Assembly (NCBI RefSeq): GCF_963169125.1
Contig: NC_084798.1
Span: 196,473,481 to 196,537,480 of the forward strand
Direction: 5' to 3'
Length of the DNA stretch: 64,000 nt
Source: Humulus lupulus
Taxonomy: Eukaryota > Streptophyta > Magnoliopsida > Rosales > Cannabaceae
The position numbers and the translations under genes were made by a program. The notes under the pieces were generated by a model that ran no database searches, was not told where the DNA came from, and saw only the letters and a list, made by a program, of their open reading frames with translations. Shown piece after piece: positions 43,525-55,119 of the stretch (within the stretch, counting starts at the first letter, position 1; each line of letters starts with the position of its first letter).

Positions 43525-45703
43525 CTTAGTTTATTGCAACCACTGAACAATTGTCAGTCTGCATCTCTAACCATACTATCAAATTTTTCTGGATTATGAA
43601 AAAACTCTTCTTGTGCTTCATCAAGCAATTCTATAGGATGATCATCAAAATCATTACTCTCAAAATCATCTACACCTCGCCTACCTAATGGATATGGGTC
43701 GTCATTTAATAATTCTCCATGCCAATACTATTTACTATAACTCATATCAAATCCCCGACAAAATACATGATCCTTTATCATGGTAATATTCCCCTTTACT
43801 CCATTACCACAATCGATACAAGGACAACGAATTTTTTGTGGATCACTACAATTCTTTAGGCAAAACTCTAAAAATTTGTTGAATCCATTTTGAAATTGTG
43901 ATGTTTCTCTCCTATCAAGCATCCATGATTTATCCATACTAATAACAATATTAAATTCCTAATAAGTTAGAAAAAAACTTATATTAGGTTCTAGTCTTAT
44001 AAATTTTTTAAAAAATTCGACAGAGTATCCTCTGTTTCTATAGCATACCGTAATTTCATAATTACCTATAAAACCAATACAAACAAACACAATAATCAAG
44101 CATAGATGAATCCATCACTATTAGGTTCTAGTCTTATAAAATTTTTAAAAAATTCGGCAGAGTATCCTCTGTTTCTATAGCATACCGCAATTTCAAAATT
44201 TCCTATAACAACAACACAAACAAACACAATAATCAAGCATAAATGAATCCATCCTTATATCACCACATCACGCAAATTTTCCAGAGCCTGCTTCACTAAT
44301 TTTCAAACATAACTTTCACTAAATCTAATATGCATGATTTAATTAGCCTTATCTTTATACATAAATCTTGTAGTAATATAAATAAAAAAATAACTAACCT
44401 TCAATATTACTCTTCAATTCACCCGAAATGAACAACAAAGTTCACCACTCAATCAACGACCCTACTAAAACATTACATAATTAGTAAACTACATAATTAA
44501 TTATCAAACCAATAAATAAAAAAAATCAAACTAGTTAAAGAAACTAATGAACAACACTTTGATCATCTTCAAGCTATTTATTTTTTTCAAATATTTAAAA
44601 AGCAAATTTATCTATTGTCACAATTTCTAAAATTCACTAATATACATATATATTTATAATAAACCTAATTTTTATCACACTATTTAACCTAACAAAATAA
44701 ACAAATAATTAGAAAAATTAACAAAATATTAATAATATTAATTATAAAATTCGGAATAATAAAAAAAATTAAAAAAACATAGAAAAATAAAAAATTATCA
44801 TCAAAACCATATTTTAGTAATCTATACCTGTTTTGAAGCTCAAAATCACCTTGCAATGGCAAAACTCCGGTCAAAATCCGGCAAGAAACACCAAGAAACC
44901 ATGGAGAAAATACCCACGGCCAAATGTTTTTTTTTCTCTAAAAAAAAAAAAGATTTTTGGACTATATTTCGGTTTATAATGAAGAAATGTAGCAAGAAAT
45001 AAATAAAAAACAAAAAAAAAGGTTTGAAGAATGAAAATGGGTGTTGGCTCATGGTTGTTAATGGAGGTTTTTGGGGTTTTTTTGCACAGAGGAGAGAGAA
45101 GGGTTTGAGGGATATGACCGTTCGGGTTGGGGAAGAGGGTTATATAACCCTTTTACTTCGGTTTTAGGTAAAAACCGAAGTAGAAAGTGCATCTTCTACT
45201 TCGGTTTTTACCTAAAACTAAAGTAAAAGGGGCTTTGAACATATGGGTTGTGCACCTTTTACTTCAGTTTTTAGGTAAAAACCGAAATAAAAGGTGCACA
45301 AGGGTCGTGTTTGGCTTGGCTATTTTTTCACATTTTTATTATCTCTAAACATAAGTCACGTGCTTGTGCAACCAAACACGGTCCTCTTCACTTTGAATTT
45401 TTCACTTCGTTTTTTTAAAAAAGCGAAGTAGTATGTAATTTTTTTCAGAGCGCCAATTTCAAAAGCGAAGTAAAAGAGTTTGAAAATGTTTTTACTTCAG
45501 TTTTTTTATATGCTCACTATAAAAACCGAAGTAAAAGCCTATATTTCTAGTAGTGTTTAGATCTAATTCAATCTATATAACAACTCTAATCTATATAACA
45601 ACTCTAATACAATACGCACAGGTACATATCCGCATTTTGCAGATTGAATTAGATTTGATCGCATGGATTAGTTTGAATTGGCTAGAACACCTCTAACCAT
45701 AAC

Positions 45704-46984
45704 AAAATATAATTTGGTTCCAGTATATTTATATATATATATATATTGCATGCATTTATATATATGGCTTTGACATTTCACATTGGTATATTTCATGGCT
45801 TCATGTTAATTAACTTCTCTTATTACTGTTGTTATTATCTCAATCCACGTGAAAAATAATGTCTCCACAAGAATAATGAAGAGTCAATTGCTAATGTATA
45901 CTATGTGGTTCTGCAATTAGACTAAAATAGAAGTCTTTTTTTAAATATAAAAGCATGCACACTATATATATACGTATGTTATTTTTAATAAAGTGGAATA
46001 TGAACTTAAATATAAAAATATATGTGGCATAAATAATAGTAATATTTAAGTAAGATGCAAAATGTATTTGATGACTCCATAAATAGGGTTGACCTATTGT
46101 ACATATGTCTATTATCATATGATATAGAGAGTATCTCCAATGCAATTATTATGTATCAATTATAATTTAACAAAATGGTTAGCTTCGAGATCGATCGACA
46201 CGTGTGCAAATAATATATAAATAAATATATATAAATATCTCGATCCAAACAAATATAACATTTTGGTGATTATCATGCATTTTCACAGACAATCTTGATC
46301 GATCGATGTTGTCATGGATTATGTAATAAGTATAATAATTGTATTAGTTTAGAAAATGTCCCCATGTGGTTTGCTTATAGTTTCTCAAAAACAAGTATAT
46401 TAATTAATCAAACATATCATATATATGTACACACATTGAAAATTGTATTGATACATTTTTATACTATAAGGTGGTACACCTTTGACATGAATTAATCAAC
46501 AAATAAATTTAACTTATACATTAAATGTTATATAATATTATTATATTGAGGTTTTGTAACTCCAAAGCAAATTAAATTCTTAGTTGTCAGAGACAACTTA
46601 ACTTCTGGAAAAGTTCACAACTCAAATCATGATTAATGCCTAGAAACTTATTTAGCATGTCTTTTTATAATGGAAATATATTATTTTAGTGGTTTGTTGT
46701 TTATTCTGAAACTAGTATTATATATGCTATTTAATATAATAAATTGATTCAAAACTGTTTCTTCCTAATTTCGGTAAATACTTTTTTATATAAAAAAGTT
46801 ATAAATATAATTTAAACTCTTTATATGTTGAAATTATTTATCAAAATCAGTAAAAACGTATTTTGAGCTAATCTACTATATACAACGTATTAGAATAATA
46901 TTAAACATTAGTGCATTTAATTAATTATGAGACAAAGAATGAGGTAACAAAATGGTATATTCCCGTACATATATATATATATAC
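45704..46984. other. Unassigned AT-rich region
   Basis: AT-rich sequence with short TA tracts (45725-45750) and no recognised gene, RNA or terminal repeat. Confidence 0.45.
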
Positions 46985-47858
46985 ACTAGGTAGGTAGAAG
47001 CAATATGCAATGCACATTTGCTTAGCATTAAAGTTGTAAACATTGTTTATAAATTTAATAATTAACTATTTTTCAAAAGATATATAATAGAATGAATTAT
47101 ATTTTTATAGTATATAATCTATACATATATGACATCTAAATACAACGTTAACATAAATATATATTTACATAGTTACATGACATATATATAAAATAAATAA
47201 GATATTTTAAAAAAATAATAGAAATAAAATAATAATAGAAAAAAATCAAAATCATAGTGTAGAAAGAAGTATACATGCATCATCTATTTTTAGTTTATAA
47301 TGTATATCACAATGTACTTTAGTGAATTTGATAAAAAAAAAGAGATTCAATCTCGTAATAAAAAATAAACTATCACACAAATTTATAAGATAAAAAAATG
47401 ACATGTATGTCTTTATTATTTTTAAATAAATATGATTTAATTATTTAAATTATCATAAAATATCTTTAAAATAGTCTATTTTAATTAATTAATTTTTGTT
47501 TAAGTTTATGTTTGTTGTTATTTTTGAATTTGGCAGTGATAACAAAAGATTATATATTATATGTTTAATATAATATTAAGTTTAAGTTTAAGTTTAATTA
47601 AATTTTATTTAAGTTATTAAATATATGATTTTATTATTTTTAAATAATTATCATTGTAAAATATCTCAAAAATATCTTATTTTAATTTGGTTAATTATTT
47701 ATTTATTTAAGTTTAAGTCATGTTTACAATCTACCGTTAACTATAAGAATATTCTGTTAAATATAAGAATATTCTGTTAAAGCTAACGGAAAAAAAAATA
47801 AAAAAAACCTTTAAAACTAAGAATTTCTATTATCTACACACTTTTTATATAGAAGAGA
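46985..47858 (-). mobile_element. Non-autonomous Helitron copy 4
   Basis: On the minus strand from TCTCTTCTATATAAAAAGTG to the hairpin region AAATGTGCATTGCATATTG and CTAG, with T beyond and A before. It is the long form of the family (874 bp), alignable with copies 1 and 7. Confidence 0.7.
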
Positions 47859-48310
47859 TATTTTGTTTGTTAAAGTAGAAAAATGGAAGGAAAGAAAGCT
47901 TTTGAGAGAAAAGCGGGGAGAAGTAAATAAGTGGGGTAGTTTGGTAAGAGAGAAGATGGAGAGGAAAAGAAAATTGGAAAGAAAAAATTTGGTGGGACCC
48001 ATTTGAAATATTTTCTCTCCAAATCAAAGAGAAAATGGGGTGGAAACAAATGCTTTGTAATTGATAATTAATTGACCAATATAACCTTGAAAAGTTGAGT
48101 AAACTTAGGGTATTATATAGTTGACCAATGTAGGGGTAAAAGTGTAAAAAACAATTCTCTTATCTCAATTTTAATTACAATAATAAATAAATATATAAAA
48201 TAATTTTATTTCTATTTTCTTTCCACTCTTTCTACCAAACATACATGAGAGAAAATACATTTACTTTCTTTCCTTTACCTTTTCTTTCCCTTATATTTTT
48301 TCTCTCCATC
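47859..48310. repeat. Purine-rich and pyrimidine-rich arms, possible fold-back element
   Basis: 47872-48025 is purine-rich (GGAAGGAAAGAAAG, GTTTGGTAAGAGAGAAG) and 48200-48318 is its pyrimidine-rich counterpart (TTTCTACCAAAC, CTTTCTTTCCTTTACC). The second arm is continued after the hAT MITE (48887-48905, CTCTACCAAACATAGG). It looks like an old inverted repeat into which the MITE jumped; the outer ends are unclear. Confidence 0.4.
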
Positions 48311-48318
48311 CTATTTTC

Positions 48319-48878
48319 TAGGGGTGAGCATCTAAACCGACAAACCGCGGTGACCGACCGCACCGCACCATACTACACCGCAAACCGCGGTGTCAAAAGT
48401 GTAATGGTTCGGTATGGTTTGTATTTTAGCTAAACCGCGTGGTGCGGTGCGGTGCGCGGTTTGGCGGTGTAAAATTTTGGTTTGCACCGCACCGCACCGC
48501 ATACTTACAAATATATTAAAAAAAATAAACTTTACATATATACCATTTTTTATAGTTACCCAATATGGGAGACTTGTATATTTTTTTTGTGTTTCACTAA
48601 ACTTAATTGATAACTTGTGATGTTGTTTAGAACTTATTAAGGATTTGTTATGAACTAAGGATTTAGTATTTTTTAAAAAATTTAAATTTTGTTATGGCAT
48701 ATTTTTTAACACAAATCGTGGAAAACCGCCCAAACCACACCGCAAAAAATGGTTTGGTTTGGTCGGTTTGGTGCAACCAAATCACACCGCATGGTGTGTT
48801 CTAGTTACTAAACTGCACTTGTGGCGTGGTGTATTAAAAAGTGTTCAAACCGCCCAAACCACACCGTGCTCACCCCTA
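48319..48878. mobile_element. hAT-type MITE with a perfect 8-bp duplication
   Basis: A 560-bp element with ends TAGGGGTGAGCA and, inverted, GTGCTCACCCCTA. The flanks are CTATTTTC on both sides (48311-48318 and 48879-48886). Its interior near both ends is rich in ACCGCACCGC and GGTGCGGTGC runs that can fold. No transposase is encoded. Confidence 0.88.
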
Positions 48879-48939
48879 CTATTTTCTATCCACTCTACCA
48901 AACATAGGCTTACTGTTATTGAAAATTTCTATGGTAGGG

Positions 48940-49250
48940 GCTTCAAAAAGAGTCATACATGTGTGACTCTTTTGTGTTATCAACCTGTAAACAGTTTTCG
49001 GCGTGATTTTTTTTATCACCATGTATATTGTAGTTATTTAGAGCATCTTACAAATTTTGAATAATTTACAGTGTCGAAAACTAGTTTAAAATAGATTGTT
49101 GCACACGTGACAAATTTTTTTATGCGCGTAACCTAATTTCTGAAAATTTGCAGGATGTTCTAAATAACTACAATATACACGATCATAAAAAAAATCGCGC
49201 TGAAAATTATTCACGGGTTGGAAATACAAAAAAATTCCACTGGTGGGGCT
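48940..49250. mobile_element. Fold-back MITE
   Basis: Two long arms are inverted copies: 48990-49065 (CGGCGTGATTTTTTTTATCA, TATTGTAGTTATTTAGAGCA) and 49140-49215 (GATGTTCTAAATAACTACAA, ATCATAAAAAAAATCGCGC). The outer ends carry GGTAGGGGCTTC and GGTGGGGCTC. No coding capacity. The superfamily is not determined. Confidence 0.65.
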
Positions 49251-51617
49251 CTTTTTTATTAATTTTTTTTTTTGAAAGGGAATTAATTATTTTTTCTAAG
49301 ATTCCTCCAAACTTACAATTCAATGATACAATGAACATGGGGTTTAAATTAATAACTATAGCAACCTAAGATCGCATCCCAAATGGGGTTCAGAATGACA
49401 ATGTATCAAAATATATGTATTTCTTTTCAAATATATATTATTTTATATTATATAGTTTAAATTAATTAAATATATAACACTACAGAGTAAAACTTAGATC
49501 TCATTGCATAATTGGGTGTTCGATATTTAATAATAATTATTAACAAAATTCACATGATAATGATTAAATTCACATATATAATAATTAACAAAATCGAGAT
49601 GGACACTACTCCTATTCCTGTGGTCCTCATTTGAGCTAACACAAAAAGTAAGTAGTAATTAAACAAATAGGTGTAAAAAGAATTATTGAGATATTGTGTT
49701 GTATCCTAAATGTTGAACAAGTCATACCTGGATTTTATCTGTTTTAATTAGTGTTGAATATCTCTTTTAAAAAACAAAAACAAAAAACAAAAAATTAGTG
49801 TTGAATATTTATGTATAGGAAAGATAGAGATCAGAGTATATCATAACTAATTGTATTTTTACAATATTAAAATTGTAAGAACTATATATACAAAATGCTG
49901 ATACACATGTATGTTACAAAGTTATAAATTATCGGACCATTTATATATATAATTCATGGGGAGGAGAACTTTCAAATAATATTTGTGAAATTTGAAGGTG
50001 TAGAAAAAAAAGCCTAGCTATATTTGCAAATTTTATACTTTCCCTAATTTTCTCTAACTCCTACTTAGATAGATTATTATTTTTAATGATAATCAACATT
50101 ATATTTTTGTTTGTGAATTTGTGTCCAACTCAATTATAGATCAATGTGGTGTATATATAAATTGTACAATTTTTATAGTATTCTATTGTTTTTTGTTTGA
50201 TTTTAAGGTCTAAATCATGAATAATTTATTGTTATGATATCGAGATACGCAATTTATTAAACAAAATCACTATGAAAAAAAAAACAACTTTAGTGGTGAA
50301 TATTTTTAGAAGAGTGGATTGAAAAGTGTTGATTAGTATTGGAAGAAGAAGAAGAAGAAGAAGAAGAAGAAGAAGAAGAAGAAGAAGAAGAAGAAGAAGA
50401 AGAAAGGCCATATATGTTGTTTTGATCCTTAATAATTTAACAACAAAGATATTGTCTTATTATATTTATATATTATAGATTAAGAAAATTTTATACATGT
50501 AGTATTGCTCATTATTTAATATAGTTATAACTACTATCATAATTAATTATATTGTTATTATTTGTATAATTATTACACTTACTAAATATTTAAGCCAATA
50601 CAAGTGATTATAAAAATAGATGTATATACTTTTAAAAAAATAGATGTATATATATAAATAATTTAGTATACATTTTAATTATAATTATTGACCCATAAAA
50701 AAATTATAATATTGATGTAATGATTTATAAAATTGTCTTTTATAAAAAAAATATATGTATATTATTTTGGTCCCGAAATTTTAGTTGAATATATTAAAGT
50801 ACAATGCTAACATTTTTTAAAAAAAAACTTTAATCATCTGTATATTTTTAGGTCAGTTTCAACAAGACTCTTACCCTTCTTTCAAAAAAAAAAAAAAACA
50901 AGGCTCTTACCCTTATTTATATAATTTTTATTAATTTATGGTGAATAAATATTATTTTGATTTCTTCAATTTGAACTAAATACATGATTAATATTTTATT
51001 TCAAAATATTCTAATTATAATTCCTTGTTTACAAAATCTGTCAAAATTAATTATACATTCAATTTATATAAGTTTTCTATAACATAATATCCATTTGTTG
51101 AAATTAATTATTAGAATTAAGAGTAATTTATCAAATTTTTATATTAATGAAAATTCATAAAAATAAATAAAAAGAATAAGAATTTACAAAAAAAAAATAT
51201 CAAAATCAAAGGATTAAGTGTGTTTATCTTGATGTGACATTCATAACAAATTTTCTTTTCATAGAAAAAAAAAATAAGAATAAGAATGTCAAATTCATCA
51301 ATGGAGTAGTCCACTTACATTGGGATTTACTTTTTTTTTTCCTTTTCTTATCCCTTAATCTACGCTAGTATTCTAGCTTTATAACTTAATCATAATGTAA
51401 TAATTATGCAATTAAATAGCTGGCTACGAGATTTAATAATAAAAAAATAATCCATCATAATTAAAATGAAGTCATATAATAAGTTGGGATGCTTATTTAT
51501 TTGCTTAATATTTTTTAAAAACTAATTAAATGTATTTTTATAAAAATAAATTGTATCATTATACCTAGAATTTTTTTTATTAAAAGTACACTAATTGCTA
51601 TATATATATATATCTAT
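49251..51617. other. Unassigned AT-rich region
   Basis: No gene recognised over 2.4 kb. It contains the AAG microsatellite (50342-50405), a second-rank A tract at 50885-50900 and TA-rich tracts. Short open frames are chance. Confidence 0.5.
50342..50405 (+). repeat. (AAG)n microsatellite, about 21 units
   Basis: Uninterrupted GAA/AAG triplets over 64 bases in otherwise AT-rich non-coding DNA. Likely length-polymorphic. Confidence 0.95.
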
Positions 51618-52354
51618 TCTATATAAAAAAAATGTGTAGATAACGAAAATTCTTAATAGTTTTTTTTTTTAATGTTAACTTTAACGGAATATTTTTATAT
51701 TTAACAGTAGTTTGTAAACATCATTTAAATTTAAATAAAATAAAATAAATAATTAAAAAAATTAAAATAAGATATTTTTGAGATATTTTACAATAATAAT
51801 TATTTAAAAATAATAAATAATTAAACAAATTAAAATATGATATTTTTGAGATATTTTACCATGATAATTATTTAAAAATAATAAATAATTATACAAATTA
51901 AAATAGCATATTTTTTAGATATTTTACAATAATAATTATTTAAAAATAATAAAATCATACGTTTTATAAAATAAATTAAATTTAATTAAACTTAAATTTA
52001 AACTTAAACTCACTTATTAGAATAATATCATATTAAACATATAATATAATCTACTATTAATTAGCAACAAATTGTTTTTTAAAAAAAAACTAGCAAGAAA
52101 CTTAAATTTAAAATCTACATATAATAGTTAATATTACATTAAACATATAATATATAATCTCTTGTTATCACTCCCAAATTCAAAAACTAGAACAAATATA
52201 AACTTAAATTTAAACAAAAATAAATAAATTATTTAATTAAAACATGATATTTATTTGAAATTATATATGACATTAATATAAATTTAATAAAAATAATTAA
52301 TAAATTCTATAAATAAAACTAAGGAAACGTGCATTGCACGTTATTTGTATCTAG
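51618..52354 (+). mobile_element. Non-autonomous Helitron copy 5
   Basis: Starts TCTATATAAAAAAAATGTG and ends with the perfect hairpin AACGTGCATTGCACGTT, eight bases, then CTAG followed by T. This is the clearest Helitron terminus in the window. The start could also be TC at 51613. No coding capacity. Confidence 0.78.
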
Positions 52355-52362
52355 TATATCTA

Positions 52363-53111
52363 TCTATATAATAAGTGTGTAGATAATGGAAATTCTTAGT
52401 TTTAACAGTTTTTATTTTTTTTAAGGTTTACATTAACGGAATATTCTTATATTTAACAGAATATTCTTATATTTAACATTAGTTTCTAAACACTTAAACT
52501 TAAATAAAATAAAATAAATAATTAAAAATTAAAATAGGATATTTTTGAGATATTTTGCAATGATAATTATTTAAAAATAATTAATAATTAAATAAATTAA
52601 AAATAAGATATTTTTCAGATATTTTACAATGATAATTATTTTTAAATAATAAATAATTAAACAAATTAAAATATGATATTTTTGAGATGTTTTACAATGA
52701 TAATTATTTAAAAATAATAAAATTATATGTTTTATAACTTAAATAAATATTTAATTAAACTTAAACTCACTTATTAGAATAATATCATATTAAACATATA
52801 ATATAATCTACTATAAATTAGCACCAAATTGTTTTTTTTAGAAATTTTTTTGAAAGAAACTTAAATTTAAAATCCGCGTATAATGTTTAATATTACATTA
52901 AACATATAATATATAATCTCTTGTTGTCTCTCACAAATTCATAAACTAGAACAAACATAAACTTAAAAATAAAATAAATAAATTATTTAATTAAAATATG
53001 ATATTTATTTCAAAATTTATATAACATTAATATAAATTTAATAAAAATAATTAATAAATTCTATAAATAAAACTAAGCAAACATGCAAATATGCACGTTT
53101 CTTGTATCTAG
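52363..53111 (+). mobile_element. Non-autonomous Helitron copy 6
   Basis: Begins TCTATATAATAAGTGTGTAG only 8 bp after copy 5 and in the same orientation, and ends TTTCTTGTATCTAG followed by T. The hairpin is present but imperfect (ATGCAAATATGCACG). Body alignable with copy 5 throughout. Confidence 0.75.
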
Positions 53112-53128
53112 TATATATATATATATAT

Positions 53129-53475
53129 GAGTGCACTCTTAATGGTTACTACCATGGATGGTTACTTTAATATTAACCATTGGATTAAGATCAATAGTCC
53201 ATATTTATAATTTTTAATTAAAAAAAACGTGTATTTATTATGAAAATATAATATTGTAAACTTTTTCATTTTTCAAATGCATGTCAATTTCTAAATATAG
53301 CTAGTATCTCTTATTGGTTTGAAACAATATTAATTATGGCAAAAAAAAACTAAATTCGAAATTAATGTAAAAAAAAATATTTACATATTGGTGACTTGGT
53401 ATACCAAGTCACTATGTTGCCACATCATCATAATTGTTAGTACTCATATATAGGTAGTAACCATTGAGAAGTCTT

Positions 53476-53478
<3 letters not shown>
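53129..53478. mobile_element. MITE with about 20-bp terminal inverted repeats
   Basis: Left end CTCTTAATGGTTACTACC (from about 53137), right end inverted as ACTTCTCAATGGTTACTACC (to about 53475). About 350 bp, flanked by TA-rich repeats that hide any duplication. It contains the palindrome GACTTGGTATACCAAGTC at about 53393-53410. Confidence 0.65.
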
Positions 53479-53506
<28 letters not shown>

Positions 53507-54698
53507 CTATGTAGAAGCAAACGTGCATTAGTTTTTAAGTTGTAAATATTGTTTATAATTTTAATAAAATCTAGTTCACTGTTTTTTTAAATATATATAT
53601 ATATATAATAGAATAAATTATAATTCTATTGTATATATAAATATTTTTATCAATAATCTCTACATATATGACATCTAAACACAATGTTGACATAGATATA
53701 TATTTACATGACCACATGATATATATATATAATACAATAATATTTAAAAAGAAATTAATAATAGAAATAAAATAAGAATAGAAAAAGTCATAGTGTAGAC
53801 AATAGTGTATATGCATAAACTATTTTTAGTTTCTAATGTATCTCGTAATGTCCTTTGGTGATTTTGATGAAGAAAAATAGCTCAAATCACTTAATGAAAA
53901 ACAAATTATCACACAAATTTATAAGATAAAAAAATTGATATGCATGTCTTTATTATTTTTAAATAAATATGATTTAATTATTTAAATTATCATAAAATAT
54001 CTTTAAAATATCATATTTTAATTAATTTAAAAATATGTACGCCTTTGTTTAAGTTTATATATAAAATACAATAATATTTAAAAAGAAATTAATAATAGAA
54101 ATAAAATAAGAATAGAAAAAAGCATAGTGTAGACTGTAGTATATATATGCATCGACTATTTTTAGTTTCTAAAGTATCTCACAATGTCATTTGGTGAATT
54201 TGATGAAGAAAAATAGCTCCAATCACTTGATAAAAAATAAACTATCACACAAATTTATAAAATAAAAAAATGTTATGTATGCCTTTATTATTTTTAAATA
54301 AATATGATTCAATTATTTAAATTTTCATAAAATATCTTATTTTAATTAATTAATTTATTTATTTTTGTTTAAGTTTATGTTTGTTCTAGTTTTTGAATTT
54401 GATAGTGACAACAAAATATTATATATTATATGTTTAATATAATATTAAGTTTAAGTTTAATTAAATTTTATTTAAGTTATAAAATATATGGTTTTATTAT
54501 TTTTAAATAATTATCATTGTAAAATATCTCAAAAATATCATTTTTTAATTTTTTTTAATTATTTATTTATTTAAGCTTAAGTTATATTTATAATTTACCG
54601 TTAAATATAAGAATATTTTGTTAAAATTAACGGAAAAAAATAAAAAGCCATTAAAACCAAGAATTTCCGTTATCTACACACTTTTTATATAAAATAGA
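53507..54698 (-). mobile_element. Non-autonomous Helitron copy 7 with internal duplication
   Basis: The long form, in minus orientation, ending at CTAT in place of CTAG (53507-53510) next to a partial hairpin (AACGTGCATTAG). It contains a direct duplication of about 340 bp: 53722-54063 and 54064-54400 both begin with AATACAATAATATTTAAAAA and carry the same downstream blocks. This explains its 1.2-kb length. Confidence 0.68.
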
Positions 54699-55119
54699 TA
54701 TTTGAATGAATATTATGATACATTTTGAAGTGTTCTCAATTTTAGTAAAAAAAAATATTTTGATAGTGATTATAACATTTTTTAAAAATATTTATGGAAA
54801 CAAAACAAAATTAGTATCTGCTAGTTTCAAAATTCAAAGTTGGTTCGGTCATAGATCCCAATGAATTTGGCGAAATTGGGGAAAAACGAAAAATAAAATA
54901 ATTTGAAAATAAAAATTCATTAATTTTGGTGGCTAAAGATGAAATACTCGCTGTAAATGGTTGATACATGTCCAACCCAAGGCTGTTAGAAGGGAAAAAT
55001 TATTCAGAAATTTGGAAATTTGATACGAGGGCAGTTGAGACAATCTGTTATGCTCCCAATAGCGATAACTAGTGGGATTGGTCGACCATGTGTGACAAAG
55101 TGTTGTAGAATGCCTGTAA
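54699..55119. other. Unassigned stretch
   Basis: Moderately AT-rich. A short frame reads LLEGKNYSEIWKFDTRA, faintly like the start of a copia gag protein, but nothing further supports it. Confidence 0.35.

Larger units (their letters stand above)
39540..43937 (-). pseudogene. Tnp2-type CACTA transposase gene
   Basis: Minus-strand order: transposase-associated domain from ATG at 43937 (MDKSWMLDRRETSQFQNGFN, CPCIDCGN), an acidic linker (43570-43715), Tnp2 transposase domain (LRLPTMVKFYNIKAENGVSD through PGHDIDVYLAPLIDDLKELY, LSGLGTKGYQACLIC, DLLVRHCLDVMHIEKNVCES), DUF4218-like (KSHDCHILMQQLLPIAIQSV, CGPVWARWMYPSERNMKVLK), then a DUF4216-like block at 39684-40265 (SFGASVHVIKHHAYIF, YYGVVEEIWELDY). 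The solo LTR 42484-43524 sits between codons of CNKL and RLPT. Other lesions: a stop at about 43553 and a one-base insertion near 40635 in the tract GCAGAAAGAAGC. Transposase binds the element ends and cuts them; this copy cannot. Confidence 0.88.
34043..45555 (-). mobile_element. Autonomous-type CACTA (En/Spm) element, degraded
   Basis: An 11.5-kb element flanked by TTT (34040-34042 and 45556-45558). The right end reads, on the minus strand, CACTACTAGAAATATAGGC; the left end CACAACAAGGAAAATGAG is a diverged match. Both subterminal regions (34060-34225, 35115-35190, 45150-45540) hold many inverted copies of ACTTCGGTTTT. The minus strand carries a Tnp2-type transposase gene and a TNPA/Ulp1-like gene. 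Three solo LTRs (34228, 35253, 42484) lie inside. The transposase has stops and a frameshift, so this copy is not autonomous now. Confidence 0.88.
33993..45695. mobile_element. hAT-type MITE split by the CACTA element
   Basis: Left end TAGAGGTGTTCATCC, right end TAGAACACCTCTA in inverted orientation. Flanking 8-mers ACGATAAT (33985-33992) and ACCATAAC (45696-45703) agree at 6 of 8 positions, as an aged hAT duplication would. Taking out the CACTA (34043-45555) leaves about 190 bp, a normal MITE size, without coding capacity. The CACTA insertion therefore came later. Confidence 0.65.

Noticed and set aside
47817..48027. Small membrane-like ORFs on the minus strand
   Set aside because: They come from T-rich low-complexity strand asymmetry and lack any gene context.
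54950..55060. Possible copia gag start (LLEGKNYSEIWKFD)
   Set aside because: A single weak match of 14 residues without downstream gag, LTR or primer site; left unassigned.
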